Positions 8,055 to 15,653 of a stretch of DNA of 64,000 nucleotides are shown here, in pieces (position 1 is the stretch's first letter; each line of letters opens with the position of its first letter). The position numbers and the translations under genes are program-made. Below the pieces are notes generated by a model. It saw only the letters and a program-made list of their open reading frames with translations. It was not told where the DNA came from and did not search any database. This DNA comes from Dietzia timorensis. GTDB lineage: Bacteria > Actinomycetota > Actinomycetes > Mycobacteriales > Mycobacteriaceae. The stretch is taken from the NCBI RefSeq assembly GCF_001659785.1, contig NZ_CP015961.1, positions 2,046,001 to 2,110,000 on the forward strand, written 5' to 3'.

Positions 8055-8614
8055 ACGTGCTGGATGCCGTCGAGACGGCTGACGCCGGCGTCGCGGACGA
8101 GAAGGCCCCGCCTCCTCCCACCCGGCGGGCGGTCGGCGCAGCTCTCGCCGTCGGCGCGCTCGGCCTCGCTCTGGACCAGGGGACGAAGGCCCTCGCGGGC
8201 GCGCGGCTGACGCCGGGCGAACGGGTCCCGCTGCTCGGCGACGTGTTCGGCCTGTCCCTGGTCTACAACCCCGGGGCCGCGTTCTCGCTCGGCGCGGGAT
8301 CGACGTGGGTCTTCACGGCCGTCGGCGTCCTCGCTTCAGTGGCGGTGGTCGTGTTCGCCGTGCGCCTACGGGGCTTGCGGTGGGGCCTTGCCCTGGGCAT
8401 GACCCTCGGCGGTGCAGTCGGCAACCTCGTCGACCGGATCGGTAACCCGCCCGCGATCGCTCAAGGGCACGTCACGGACTTCCTCGCCTACGGGAGCCTC
8501 TTCGTCGGGAACGTCGCGGACGTCTTCGTGGTCGCCGGTGTCGGCCTGGTCTGCCTGAACCTCGCCTCGCCGAGGCCAGGCGAGAATCACCGCGCACGAA
8601 ATGCCCAGCCGTGA
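8051..8614 (+). CDS. lspA: Lipoprotein signal peptidase II, accessory copy
   Basis: A 187-residue LspA with four hydrophobic segments and the family motifs DQGTKALAG, YNPGAAFS, GNLVDRIGN (first catalytic aspartate) and GNVADVFVV (second catalytic aspartate). It cleaves the signal peptide of prolipoproteins in the membrane. It is translationally coupled to the metal ATPase, an arrangement known from lead/cadmium resistance loci such as pbr. It is presumably a second copy beside a housekeeping lspA elsewhere. A possible client, the TlpA-like lipoprotein at 10449, lies in the next block. Confidence 0.9.
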   Translation: MNVLDAVETADAGVADEKAPPPPTRRAVGAALAVGALGLALDQGTKALAGARLTPGERVPLLGDVFGLSLVYNPGAAFSLGAGSTWVFTAVGVLASVAVVVFAVRLRGLRWGLALGMTLGGAVGNLVDRIGNPPAIAQGHVTDFLAYGSLFVGNVADVFVVAGVGLVCLNLASPRPGENHRARNAQP

Positions 8615-8810
8615 TGAACTGGAACAGCTGAACATCGCCACCTACAGGAGATGTTTCGTCACGAAAGTGCGACCTCGGTATTCGGAATCCATTCCAGTTC
8701 TACTCCACCGAGTTCTTGCATCCGGCGGGGCGTATTCGATCGATGCTTGGGGCCTACCGTGCATTGATCAAGGCGTGTCGAAGCAACACTCATCGCGTGA
8801 AGCAGGGCCT
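8615..8810. other. Spacer between lspA and fpg remnant D
   Basis: I see no gene, repeat or clear terminator here. It is the left margin of the fpg remnant and would be the end of the block-2 cargo. Confidence 0.4.
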
Positions 8811-8930
8811 CTATCGTTCCACCTGGCAAACCGGGCAGAAGTGGCTCGATAAGTTCATGCTCTTCTTCCGCACCATCCGCGTTCCGCAACGCTCGCACGG
8901 GTATCTAGCGATCCCATAGCCAGCCACAAG
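8811..8930 (-). pseudogene. fpg 3'-end remnant D (zinc finger only)
   Basis: Read leftward, the last 34 or so codons of an fpg are recognisable: YGIARYPCERCGTRMVRK, then MNLSSHFCPVCQVER and a TAG stop at 8811. Both zinc-finger cysteine pairs survive, but the conserved arginine of MNRSS is leucine. Upstream of YG the frame no longer resembles Fpg, so about 240 codons are missing. It sits between the cadmium and mercury blocks in the same orientation as the full copies, as expected for a partial attachment site or decayed copy. Confidence 0.85.
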
Positions 8931-9112
8931 GTGCACCCCGTAGCCTGAGTCCCACAATAGATGCAATGAATTACGGGAGGGGTGACGAAGGGGTCTGAAC
9001 TGTTCACCGGCGGATTCACGCCGGCGGGCGTGGTGACGTACAGTGCCTATGTTACGAGAACGGAGCCTCAGGACTTCAGCCTGAGAGGAACGGGCGCAGT
9101 CGAGGAAAGAGC
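8811..9112. repeat. Shortened fpg unit D
   Basis: The left part matches the 3' end of fpg. The middle (8951-8972) matches the right end of the conserved leader block (CCCACAATAG against CCCACGATAG). The right part (about 9061-9110, CCTCAGGACTTCA then GTCGAGGAAAGA) matches the right end of unit B near 15421-15470. Both ends of the repeated unit are therefore kept while most of fpg and the leader are lost. Confidence 0.6.
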
Positions 9113-9527
9113 CGGCCACAAGCGATCTACGGTCCAGGAAACCTCTGCCATCGACGGATGGACATTACATCCCTGCTCCGAAGACCCAACTTCGACCTCT
9201 CATCTTCGTTTGGCATCACATTCGAGCAGGTGGTCAGCGAAGATCCGGGTGATGTCCTCGCCTGTTCGCGCGTCAGCCGCAGCGCTGCTTTGCCGATCTT
9301 CTGGACGTGCTCGTCGTGCACGACCGAGCCGAGCGCCTAGTCCAGGACCGAGACTCGGATCATTGTCCTGATGAGCGGGCGTCCGTCGCGTCCACTCACC
9401 TTCTCGGTACGGGCCGGAAGTCTTCCCCGCCATATTCGCCGCCAGATGATCTTGGCGCTGTAGTTTTGGCGCTCGGCGGTAGTTACGACGTCGAGTCAAT
9501 CGTCCTCAGATTCCAGCAGAGTCGTGC
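9113..9527. other. Gene-free stretch right of fpg unit D
   Basis: Overlapping short reading frames exist on both strands, but none shows recognisable motifs or a ribosome-binding site. It may contain decayed sequence from an earlier junction. The ccdA gene ends at its right side. Confidence 0.4.
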
Positions 9528-10445
9528 TCACTCCGTCGTCGCGCTCGGCCGGTCGTCGGCAGAGTGCGCTTGCTCGGCGTCGCAGCAGTCTCCCTTGGCC
9601 TTCCAGATGGACATAGGACGGCGTCCGGCGAGGGTTCCGAGCAGCAGCGCGACGAACACGGCCGCGACGGACACTCCGGTCACGACGCCGACGTGCCCCT
9701 GGACCCAGTCAGACACCGAAGTTGCGACCGCGGCGACGGCATTGGTGCGGCCGAACGCTGAAGCGTCACCGGTGACGGCCGGGTACCAGTACCAGGCCAG
9801 GTAGGCCCCGGTGAGGATGAGCACGGCGGCGGTGACCCTGGGGCCATAGCGTGCCAGTGAGGCAATGCGTCGCGAGAGCGCCGTACCGGCAGCGGCAGCG
9901 GTGACGGCGACGAGCAGCAGGACGCTCGCGGATCCCGCGGCGTAGACGGCGAAGACGAGGAGCAGGCCGGCGAAGCTGGCTGTGGCCTGCGCCTGCGCGA
10001 CGACGGCGAGGAACACTCCGAAGGTGCACGACAGCGACGCCGCGGCGTAGCCGACCCCGAAGACGACCATGCGTGCGGTGCTCGGCGGACGCGCCGTGAC
10101 CCGGCTGGGGATGCCGGGCAGCCGGAGCGAGAACGAGCGACCGGCCAGCATCGCCGCGCCGAACAGGACGAGCACGACGCCGACGGCGAGCCCCAGTGCT
10201 GGAGCGGCCTGGATCAGGCTCCGCGCTCCGGCACTCACAGCGATACCCGCCAGCGCCAGCGTGCCTGCGAACCCGATCGTCACGGCGAGGCCTGCCCGCA
10301 GCGATCGCAGGAGGCGCACCGGGGCCGGGGAGGATGCGGCGTCGCCCAGCGCGTGGGTGATCCATGCCGGAAGCAGTGCAAAACCGCAGGGGTTGACCGG
10401 GGCGATCATTCCGGCAGCGAAGGCGAGGGCAAGGAGTCCACCCAT
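9528..10445 (-). CDS. CcdA/DsbD-family membrane thiol transporter
   Basis: A 305-residue membrane protein with about seven or eight hydrophobic segments and the paired cysteines of the CcdA family: PVNPCGFALLP near residue 20 and SLSCTFG near residue 150. CcdA proteins carry electrons from cytoplasmic thioredoxin across the membrane to extracytoplasmic thioredoxin-like proteins. The partner is probably the TlpA-like lipoprotein encoded 3 bp upstream. The C-terminal tail KGDCCDAEQ adds a cysteine pair that could bind Hg(II). It is the last gene of the leftward mer operon, suggesting reduction of mercury-blocked thiols or Hg transfer. Confidence 0.8.
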   Translation of the reverse strand: MGGLLALAFAAGMIAPVNPCGFALLPAWITHALGDAASSPAPVRLLRSLRAGLAVTIGFAGTLALAGIAVSAGARSLIQAAPALGLAVGVVLVLFGAAMLAGRSFSLRLPGIPSRVTARPPSTARMVVFGVGYAAASLSCTFGVFLAVVAQAQATASFAGLLLVFAVYAAGSASVLLLVAVTAAAAGTALSRRIASLARYGPRVTAAVLILTGAYLAWYWYPAVTGDASAFGRTNAVAAVATSVSDWVQGHVGVVTGVSVAAVFVALLLGTLAGRRPMSIWKAKGDCCDAEQAHSADDRPSATTE

Positions 10446-10448
10446 GGC

Positions 10449-10976
10449 TCAGGCCCCGGCCTTTTCGAGCTCGCCGATGATCGTCTCAGCGTCGGGGTCG
10501 GTGGCGCGGAAAGTCACCCGGCCGTCGGAATCGACGATGATGAGCGTGGATAGCGCGGCGACGTCGAATCGCTGGGACAGGGTTGCGCCCTGGTCGATGG
10601 CGGCGGGGACGCGTTCAGCCTCGACGTATTTCATGAAGCCTTCGATAGTCTCCTTGGTTTCGCGCGGATCCATGTCGACGGCGAGGAATCCGGCACCGGT
10701 GCCGTTCGCTTCCGCGCTGGCGGCGGCCTCGCCGAGGGATCGGACCCCGCCGACGCATTCGCCGCAGCCGACAGAGAAGAAGAACACCGCGGTGGGCTTC
10801 CCCGCGGCGGGCAGGCTGACCTGCCTGCCGTCGATGCTGGTCACGGCCGCGGGCGAGCCGACATCGGCTGTGGGCGCGGCGTCGTCAGATTTGCCGCAGG
10901 CGGTCAGGACCAGCGGTCCTGCGACCATGAGGCCTGCGAACGAGAGCGCCGCGCGGCGGGTGAGGGGGGTGGTCAT
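10449..10976 (-). CDS. TlpA-like thioredoxin-fold lipoprotein
   Basis: The 175-residue protein starts with a twin-arginine-containing signal sequence and lipobox LTAC (Cys about residue 27), so it should be anchored outside the membrane. The thioredoxin-like domain has the redox motif CGEC after AVFFFSVG, near residue 72. Its start overlaps the stop of the preceding Cys-Cys membrane-protein gene by 4 bp (ATGA), and ccdA follows after 3 bp. The set resembles an extracytoplasmic thiol-reduction pair built into a mercury operon. Its substrate is not known; Hg(II) delivery or repair of oxidised mer proteins are inferences. Confidence 0.75.
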   Translation of the reverse strand: MTTPLTRRAALSFAGLMVAGPLVLTACGKSDDAAPTADVGSPAAVTSIDGRQVSLPAAGKPTAVFFFSVGCGECVGGVRSLGEAAASAEANGTGAGFLAVDMDPRETKETIEGFMKYVEAERVPAAIDQGATLSQRFDVAALSTLIIVDSDGRVTFRATDPDAETIIGELEKAGA

Positions 10977-11266
10977 AGGTTCTGGTCTTCCTTCGTGTCG
11001 GTGGCATGATCGGAATCAATGGTCGGGCAGCAGTCGTGGCCGGTGCGGTCGCTGCGGGTCCGGCGGTGGGCGGCGGCGAGTACGACGAGCACCACGAGCG
11101 CCATGCCGGTGCCTACCACCCAGGGGTTGGCGAGGATCCCGCCGAGGCCGGCGAGCACGCCGCCGGCGATGAGCAGCGGCAGACCGCAGCACAGTGCCAT
11201 GAGGAGCACGACCCCTGCCCCGAGCACCAGGCCGCCGCCGGGTCGGTCGTCGCGTCTGGTCGTCAT
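10973..11266 (-). CDS. Small Cys-Cys membrane protein, MerT/MerF-like
   Basis: A 97-residue protein with two hydrophobic segments. The first holds a vicinal cysteine pair followed by proline (LCCGLPLLIAGG), like the Hg(II)-binding pair in the first helix of MerT and MerF, and the C-terminal region has a second pair in HDCCPT. It lies between merB and the TlpA-like gene. Uptake of Hg(II) toward MerA is the likely role. I cannot assign it to MerT, MerF or MerE. Confidence 0.65.
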   Translation of the reverse strand: MTTRRDDRPGGGLVLGAGVVLLMALCCGLPLLIAGGVLAGLGGILANPWVVGTGMALVVLVVLAAAHRRTRSDRTGHDCCPTIDSDHATDTKEDQNL

Positions 11267-11294
11267 CGGTGTTCTCGTTTCATTCGGGGCCCGG

Positions 11295-11963
11295 CTAGCA
11301 GCAGCGGTGGCAGCAGTCGGCAGTCTGGGCGTCGGCCCGGAGCCGGTCGAGCAGGTGGGAAGCGAGTTCGATGCCGATCCGATGGGCTTCGATCACCGGC
11401 ACCGCTTGAGCCCCTGGGTGCTCAGCGAGCCATCCGGCGGCGTCGTCTGCAGATGTAAAGTAGTGCACCTGGTCGCAGAACGAGGAGCGGATCGAGGTGA
11501 TCTGCTCCGGGTTCACCAGGGACACGACGGCGCTCGAGGGTTCGACGCGGGTGACGCCGGTGGCAGGGTCGACGTTGACGGCGACGACGATCCTCTCGCC
11601 GCTGGCCGGGGAGACAGACTCCACGCGGGCCGCCCGGTCGAGGAGGCCAGGGAAGATCAGGGTGTCCAAGGCGCACCAGGTGTAGAGCTCCTGATCGGCC
11701 ACGGCGAATCGGTGCGGGGTCGGGCGCAGGGTGAGGCCCTGGCCGACGATGCGGCCCTGGTCGTCGTACTCAGTGTCGGGCACGGCGGCCAGTCCGTTGC
11801 AGACCTGCTCAGGGGTGCGGCCGGCGGCGGTGGCGAGCTGCTCGATCGTGACGGGGTCGCCGTCGACGAGCAGCCGCAGCAGCGGGACCAGCAGGCCGGG
11901 GTCGAGGCCGGTCTCCTCGGGCCTGTTGAGCCGATCGGGCAGTTGCGTGCTGAGGTCGGACAT
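11295..11963 (-). CDS. merB: Organomercurial lyase MerB
   Basis: A 222-residue MerB. The catalytic triad is visible: TWCALDTLIFP holds the first cysteine and the aspartate three residues later, and SSFCDQVHYF holds the second cysteine. The enzyme splits the carbon-mercury bond of organomercurials by protonolysis and hands Hg(II) to MerA. ATG 11963 is chosen because GGAGG lies 7 bp upstream; an ATG 15 bp earlier has no such site. The C-terminal tail ends CCHRCC, an extra cysteine cluster that may pass mercury on. Confidence 0.93.
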   Translation of the reverse strand: MSDLSTQLPDRLNRPEETGLDPGLLVPLLRLLVDGDPVTIEQLATAAGRTPEQVCNGLAAVPDTEYDDQGRIVGQGLTLRPTPHRFAVADQELYTWCALDTLIFPGLLDRAARVESVSPASGERIVVAVNVDPATGVTRVEPSSAVVSLVNPEQITSIRSSFCDQVHYFTSADDAAGWLAEHPGAQAVPVIEAHRIGIELASHLLDRLRADAQTADCCHRCC

Positions 11964-12013
11964 TTCGGTTTCCTCCATTTCTGAGTTCGGGCAGGTGCTG
12001 CTTCCGGGTCGGG

Positions 12014-13435
12014 TCAGGCGCAGCAGGACAGCTTCGAGACGTCGGCGGTGAAGGCCTTGGCGGCGATCCGGATGCCCTCGGCCATGGTCAGGTACGGGGC
12101 CCAGGCGTCGGCGACCTCCGCGACGCTCTTGCCAAGCACGTGGACTCCGGCAGCGGCGAGCTCTCCGGCGTCCTTGGCAACGGCGGTGAGGCCGAGGATC
12201 TCTCCGGTGTCCGCGTCGGCGACCATCTTGATGAACCCGCGGGTGTCCCGGTTCACCAGCGCGCGGGGCACGTACTCCAGCGGCAGCACCCGGCAGTCGC
12301 AGCGGATGCCTGCGTCGAGGACCTGCTTCTCGGTCATGCCGACCGCGCCGATGGCAGGCCCGGTGAACGTCACACGCGGCAACCGGGCATAGTCCACCGA
12401 CCTCTCGGCGTCGGCGAAGGCGTTCTCGGCGACCAGAGTGCCGTGGTGGGCGGCGACGTAGACGAATTCGGGGTGCCCGGTCACGTCGCCGGCGGCCCAG
12501 ATCCGGGGGTTCGAGGACTGCAGCTGGTCGGAGACCACGATCTGCCCGGATTCGCCGGTCTTGACCTCCACCGCCTCAGGGTTCAAGGCATCGGTCACGG
12601 GCCGGCGGCCGAGCGCGACCAGGAGCTGGTCGGCGCGGAACTCCTGCGAACCGCCGGACACGTCGGCGGCCACGATGACCTTCCCGTCGGCGCTGCGAGC
12701 GACGCTGGTCGGGACCGCTCGGCGGACCACCCGGATGCCCTCGTCGGCGAAGACCTCGGCCAGCGCCTTGGACACCTCCGGCTCCTCCTTCGAGGCCAGC
12801 CGGGAGCGCACCAGGAGGGTGACATTCGATCCGAGGCGGGCGAACAGCTGGGCCTGCTCCAGCGCCACGTATCCGCCGCCGAGCACCAGCAGCGACTCGG
12901 GGACCTCGGTCAGCTCCATCGCCGTCGTGGAGGTCAGGTACCCGGCCTCCTCCAGCCCGTCGATCGGCGGGGCCCAGGGATGTGAGCCTGTGGCGACCAG
13001 GTACTGGGCGGCCTCGATCGTCTCGACAGCGCCCTCGGCAGACCTGACCTCGAGGACCGGAGCTTCAGGGGTGCCGGCGAACGCGGCTTCGCCCTGCCGT
13101 ACGTGCCAGCCGTACGACTCGGCGACGTCCACGTACTTTTCACCCCGCAAGCCCTCGACGAGGTCCTGCTTCCCGCCAATCAGCGTCGGCATGTCCACCG
13201 GTCCCGCGGCCGTGGCGATGCCGGGGAACCGCTGCGAGGCGTCTACGGCAACATGCCGGGCATCAGCGGCGGCGATGAGCGCCTTCGACGGCACGCAGCC
13301 GGTGTTCACGCACGTGCCGCCGAAGGTCCCGCGCTCGATCATCGCCACCGACTTGCCGAGCGTGGTCGCGCGGATGGCGGCGGCGAACGCGCCGCCTCCG
13401 GATCCGATGATGGCGAGGTCGTACTTGGTAGGCAT
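12014..13435 (-). CDS. merA: Mercuric reductase MerA
   Basis: A 473-residue flavin disulfide reductase: FAD motif GSGGGAFAAA at residue 11, redox pair GTCVNTGCVPSK near 40, NAD(P)H motif GGGYVALEQAQ, and the C-terminal vicinal cysteine pair (SCCA) that binds Hg(II) and separates MerA from lipoamide dehydrogenase. The N-terminal MerP-like NmerA domain of many MerA proteins is absent. It reduces Hg(II) to volatile Hg(0) with NADPH in the cytoplasm. It is the first gene of the leftward operon merA-merB-(MerT-like)-tlpA-ccdA, divergent from merR. Confidence 0.96.
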   Translation of the reverse strand: MPTKYDLAIIGSGGGAFAAAIRATTLGKSVAMIERGTFGGTCVNTGCVPSKALIAAADARHVAVDASQRFPGIATAAGPVDMPTLIGGKQDLVEGLRGEKYVDVAESYGWHVRQGEAAFAGTPEAPVLEVRSAEGAVETIEAAQYLVATGSHPWAPPIDGLEEAGYLTSTTAMELTEVPESLLVLGGGYVALEQAQLFARLGSNVTLLVRSRLASKEEPEVSKALAEVFADEGIRVVRRAVPTSVARSADGKVIVAADVSGGSQEFRADQLLVALGRRPVTDALNPEAVEVKTGESGQIVVSDQLQSSNPRIWAAGDVTGHPEFVYVAAHHGTLVAENAFADAERSVDYARLPRVTFTGPAIGAVGMTEKQVLDAGIRCDCRVLPLEYVPRALVNRDTRGFIKMVADADTGEILGLTAVAKDAGELAAAGVHVLGKSVAEVADAWAPYLTMAEGIRIAAKAFTADVSKLSCCA

Positions 13436-13483
13436 CGCTGCTCCTGTCAGTCCTTGGATTTCTGCTCCGTCTCAGCCATACTG

Positions 13484-13507
13484 GACCTTCCAGTACAGGG
13501 GAAGGTC
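13484..13507 (-). promoter_or_regulatory. MerR operator/promoter of the mer operon
   Basis: A 24-bp dyad with half-sites GACCTT and AAGGTC and a 12-bp centre, the same frame as the site before the ACR3 gene. Read leftward it lies between a -35 TTGACC and a -10 CAGTAT with a 20-bp spacer, the MerR-type promoter for merA. Confidence 0.75.
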
Positions 13508-13538
13508 AAGCGCGGCCGCGACACGGATGGAGGAGGCC

Positions 13539-13928
13539 ATGAGGATCGGGGAATTCGCCGAGGCGGCCGGCACCACGGCGAAGACGCTGAGGTTCTACGA
13601 AGAGCAGGGGCTGCTCCCCCCGCCCGACAGGACGTCGTCGGGGTACCGCGACTACCCGCCGGACGCAATCGCGCGCGTCGACTTCGTCCACCGCGGCCAG
13701 GCTGCCGGCCTCACGCTCGCCCAGATCCGCCAGATTGTGGACATCCGCGACGCCGGCCACGCCCCGTGCGCCCACGTCCGAGACCTGCTCGACGCGCGCC
13801 TGCGCGACATCGAGCAGCAGATCGCCCAGCTCACCGCCTTGCGCGACACCATCGCCAACCTCCGGGACGACGCGGCGCACCCCGAGCCCGAGACCTGCAG
13901 CGCGGACCAGGTCTGCCGGTACGTATAG
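13539..13928 (+). CDS. merR: Mercury-responsive regulator MerR
   Basis: A 129-residue MerR with helix-turn-helix IGEFAEAAGTTAKTLRFYEE and a long dimerisation helix. Three cysteines lie where the Hg(II) ligands of MerR are expected: one in GHAPCAHV and two in ETCSADQVC at the C-terminus. GGAGGAGG lies just before ATG 13539. It is divergent from merA and should repress then activate that operon on binding Hg(II). Its operator half-sites match those next to the other MerR gene at 5325, so limited cross-talk is possible. Confidence 0.9.
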   Translation: MRIGEFAEAAGTTAKTLRFYEEQGLLPPPDRTSSGYRDYPPDAIARVDFVHRGQAAGLTLAQIRQIVDIRDAGHAPCAHVRDLLDARLRDIEQQIAQLTALRDTIANLRDDAAHPEPETCSADQVCRYV

Positions 13929-14280
13929 ACAAGAGAGCCGCGACCGGCGAATCCGACAGACCGCTGTTCCAGGGCGCACGACGATGCGCAGTGGCGCAAC
14001 GATGCTGCCCCCTTCAGGGATGGCGGCAGGGACGATGGCCAGAGGAGCCGTTCTGGCATCGACATCTCGGTTTGGTCGATTGGCGAGCACCACGTCAGGA
14101 CACGAGGACAGACCGGTTCAGAAGGGCCGGATCTGTTCACTCGGGACTCGCCGAGCTAGCAGAGCTGACCGCGGTCCACCATCCACGGCGATGAGACTCG
14201 CTATATATCTATGTACAGCGGATCGAGCCGAACCCCACTGCGACCGCGGTCCGCCTGCAACTCGAGAGACGACCTCTCGA
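13929..14280. other. Gene-free stretch between merR and fpg copy B
   Basis: No supportable gene. The last 80 bp or so (CGCTATATAT, then GCGACCGCGGTCCGCCTGCAA) loosely resemble the DNA just left of the native fpg stop (24490-24562, GCGATCGAGGTCGGCGTGCGA). This is a candidate island-end sequence. Confidence 0.35.
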
Positions 14281-15120
14281 CTAGCGTTTCCGCTGGCAGA
14301 GCGGGCAAGAATAGCTCGACCCGTTCATCAACTTCTCCCGCACGATCGGCGTCCCGCAGCGCCTGCAGGGCCGGCCGGCACGACCGTAGGCATTCAGCCT
14401 GCGGGCAAAATACCCGCTGCTGCCGGCCACGTCGACATAGAGGGAATCGAACGACGTTCCGCCCTGAACGAGCGCTGCATCCATGACCTCCCGCGCGGCA
14501 TCGATCAGCGCAGAGATCCTTGGCTTGCTCAACGACGATGCCGCCGTCTCCCCGTGCACCTTGGCAGCCCAGAGCGCCTCGTCGGCGTAGATGTTCCCGA
14601 TACCGGACACCACCCTCTGATCCAGCAGCACGCGCTTGATCCCGGTGCGCCTGGTCTTGATCCGCGCGACCGCTGCCGCCTGGTCGAACAGCGGATCGAA
14701 CGGATCCCGCGCGATGTGGGCAATCGGCGAAGGCAGCACCGCACCGCCCTCGTCGTACATCAGATGCCCGAACGTGCGCTGGTCTTCGAACCGCAGATCA
14801 TGGCCGCCGTCGGTGAAGGTGAACCGAGCCCGCTCGTGAGTAGCGACTGCCGCCTCCGGCGAGGCGATGAGCATCTGCCCGCTCATCCCCAGATGCGCGA
14901 GCAGCGCGTCCTCGCCGTCCAGGACCAGCCACAAGTACTTACCGCGTCGCGCAGTCCCGGTGATCATCGCACCGACCAACCGCACTGCCAGATCCCCCGG
15001 ACCGCCCACATGACGGCGGGCCGCACGCGGATGCAGAATAGTGGCCGAGGCGATCGTACGGTCACGGACATGATCGTCGAGTCCACGGCGCACGACCTCG
15101 ACCTCAGGAAGTTCAGGCAC
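14281..15120 (-). CDS. fpg: Formamidopyrimidine-DNA glycosylase, island copy B
   Basis: A full-length Fpg (279 aa) starting at GTG 15120, which puts PELPEVE at the N-terminus; the stop is TAG 14281. [18 protein letters not shown] and a C4 zinc finger (CRRC ... CPLC) are present. The zinc-finger arginine that contacts DNA phosphate in Fpg, kept in copies A and C (MNRSS), is glycine here (MNGSS), so activity may be reduced. It sits between the mercury block and block 4 and shares its leader with copy A. It is either useful cargo against metal-induced 8-oxoguanine or the relic of an attachment arm. Confidence 0.92.
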   Translation of the reverse strand: MPELPEVEVVRRGLDDHVRDRTIASATILHPRAARRHVGGPGDLAVRLVGAMITGTARRGKYLWLVLDGEDALLAHLGMSGQMLIASPEAAVATHERARFTFTDGGHDLRFEDQRTFGHLMYDEGGAVLPSPIAHIARDPFDPLFDQAAAVARIKTRRTGIKRVLLDQRVVSGIGNIYADEALWAAKVHGETAASSLSKPRISALIDAAREVMDAALVQGGTSFDSLYVDVAGSSGYFARRLNAYGRAGRPCRRCGTPIVREKLMNGSSYSCPLCQRKR

Positions 15121-15653
15121 GGCTAGCACCTCGCATGATCCGGGACCCGGAGTTACGGCGGTGCGCTACTGAGCATGTCGGGCCTGGTCAGACCGGGAAA
15201 CGACTCGTTGACGTCGGGCCACTGTCCGGCACTGCCATGCGGGATCTTTGCGCGTGCGACTTGCTTCGACCCGCTTTACATGAATGTAGAAGGGGCCCTA
15301 CTTCCCACGTTAGGTACATTGAAAAAAGGTGAGTCCGATAAGACGGTGTTTCCGCTGGTCAGAGATCATTTCCCCGCGAAATGACGTGCCAAGGAAGTGT
15401 GCTGCCCACAGACCAGAGTACGGCCTCAGGACTTCAACATGCCAACGGCCCGGTCGAAGGAAGAATCGGGCGCTCGCGACCGTGCGCACCGAGTACCGCT
15501 GCCGAATATTGGACCGTGTCCCACGACTGAGCCCCGGTTCGTGAGTGTCAAGCTCGCACGAGGAGCTCGGTTGACCATGCGATTCACGCGAGGGTCCTGC
15601 GACCTCGTGCGGGAGTCCCGCGTCGCGCCTGGCATGCGCTCATCGGGTCGCCC
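15121..15653. other. Gene-free stretch: leader of fpg copy B and block boundary
   Basis: The left part to 15490 belongs to the fpg unit. From 15491 to the end of the FAD-monooxygenase gene at 15654 I see no gene or repeat. Confidence 0.55.
15186..15326 (-). promoter_or_regulatory. Highly conserved fpg leader block, copy B
   Basis: Counterpart of 3738-3876. The leftward extended -10-like word is TGTACCTA. The GCGGG/CCCGC stem is kept, though one outer pair is lost without compensation. Differences from copy A would change amino acids in the only shared rightward reading frame, so protein coding is unlikely to explain the conservation. Confidence 0.45.

Larger units (their letters stand above)
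14281..15490. repeat. fpg unit B, repeat of unit A (2786-4042)
   Basis: fpg copy B plus about 370 bp upstream. By eye the coding part is close to 90% identical to unit A and the block at 15186-15326 about 96%. Similarity ends near 15490, beyond which the DNA is unrelated to 4043 onward. Confidence 0.8.

Noticed and set aside
9127-9499. Leftward frames right of unit D as an integrase remnant
   Set aside because: No tyrosine- or serine-recombinase motif is visible in any frame, and there is no ribosome-binding site.
2786-15490. fpg units A and B as insertion sequences
   Set aside because: They have no transposase, no terminal inverted repeats and no target duplications that I can see; they are bounded by the fpg stop and leader instead.
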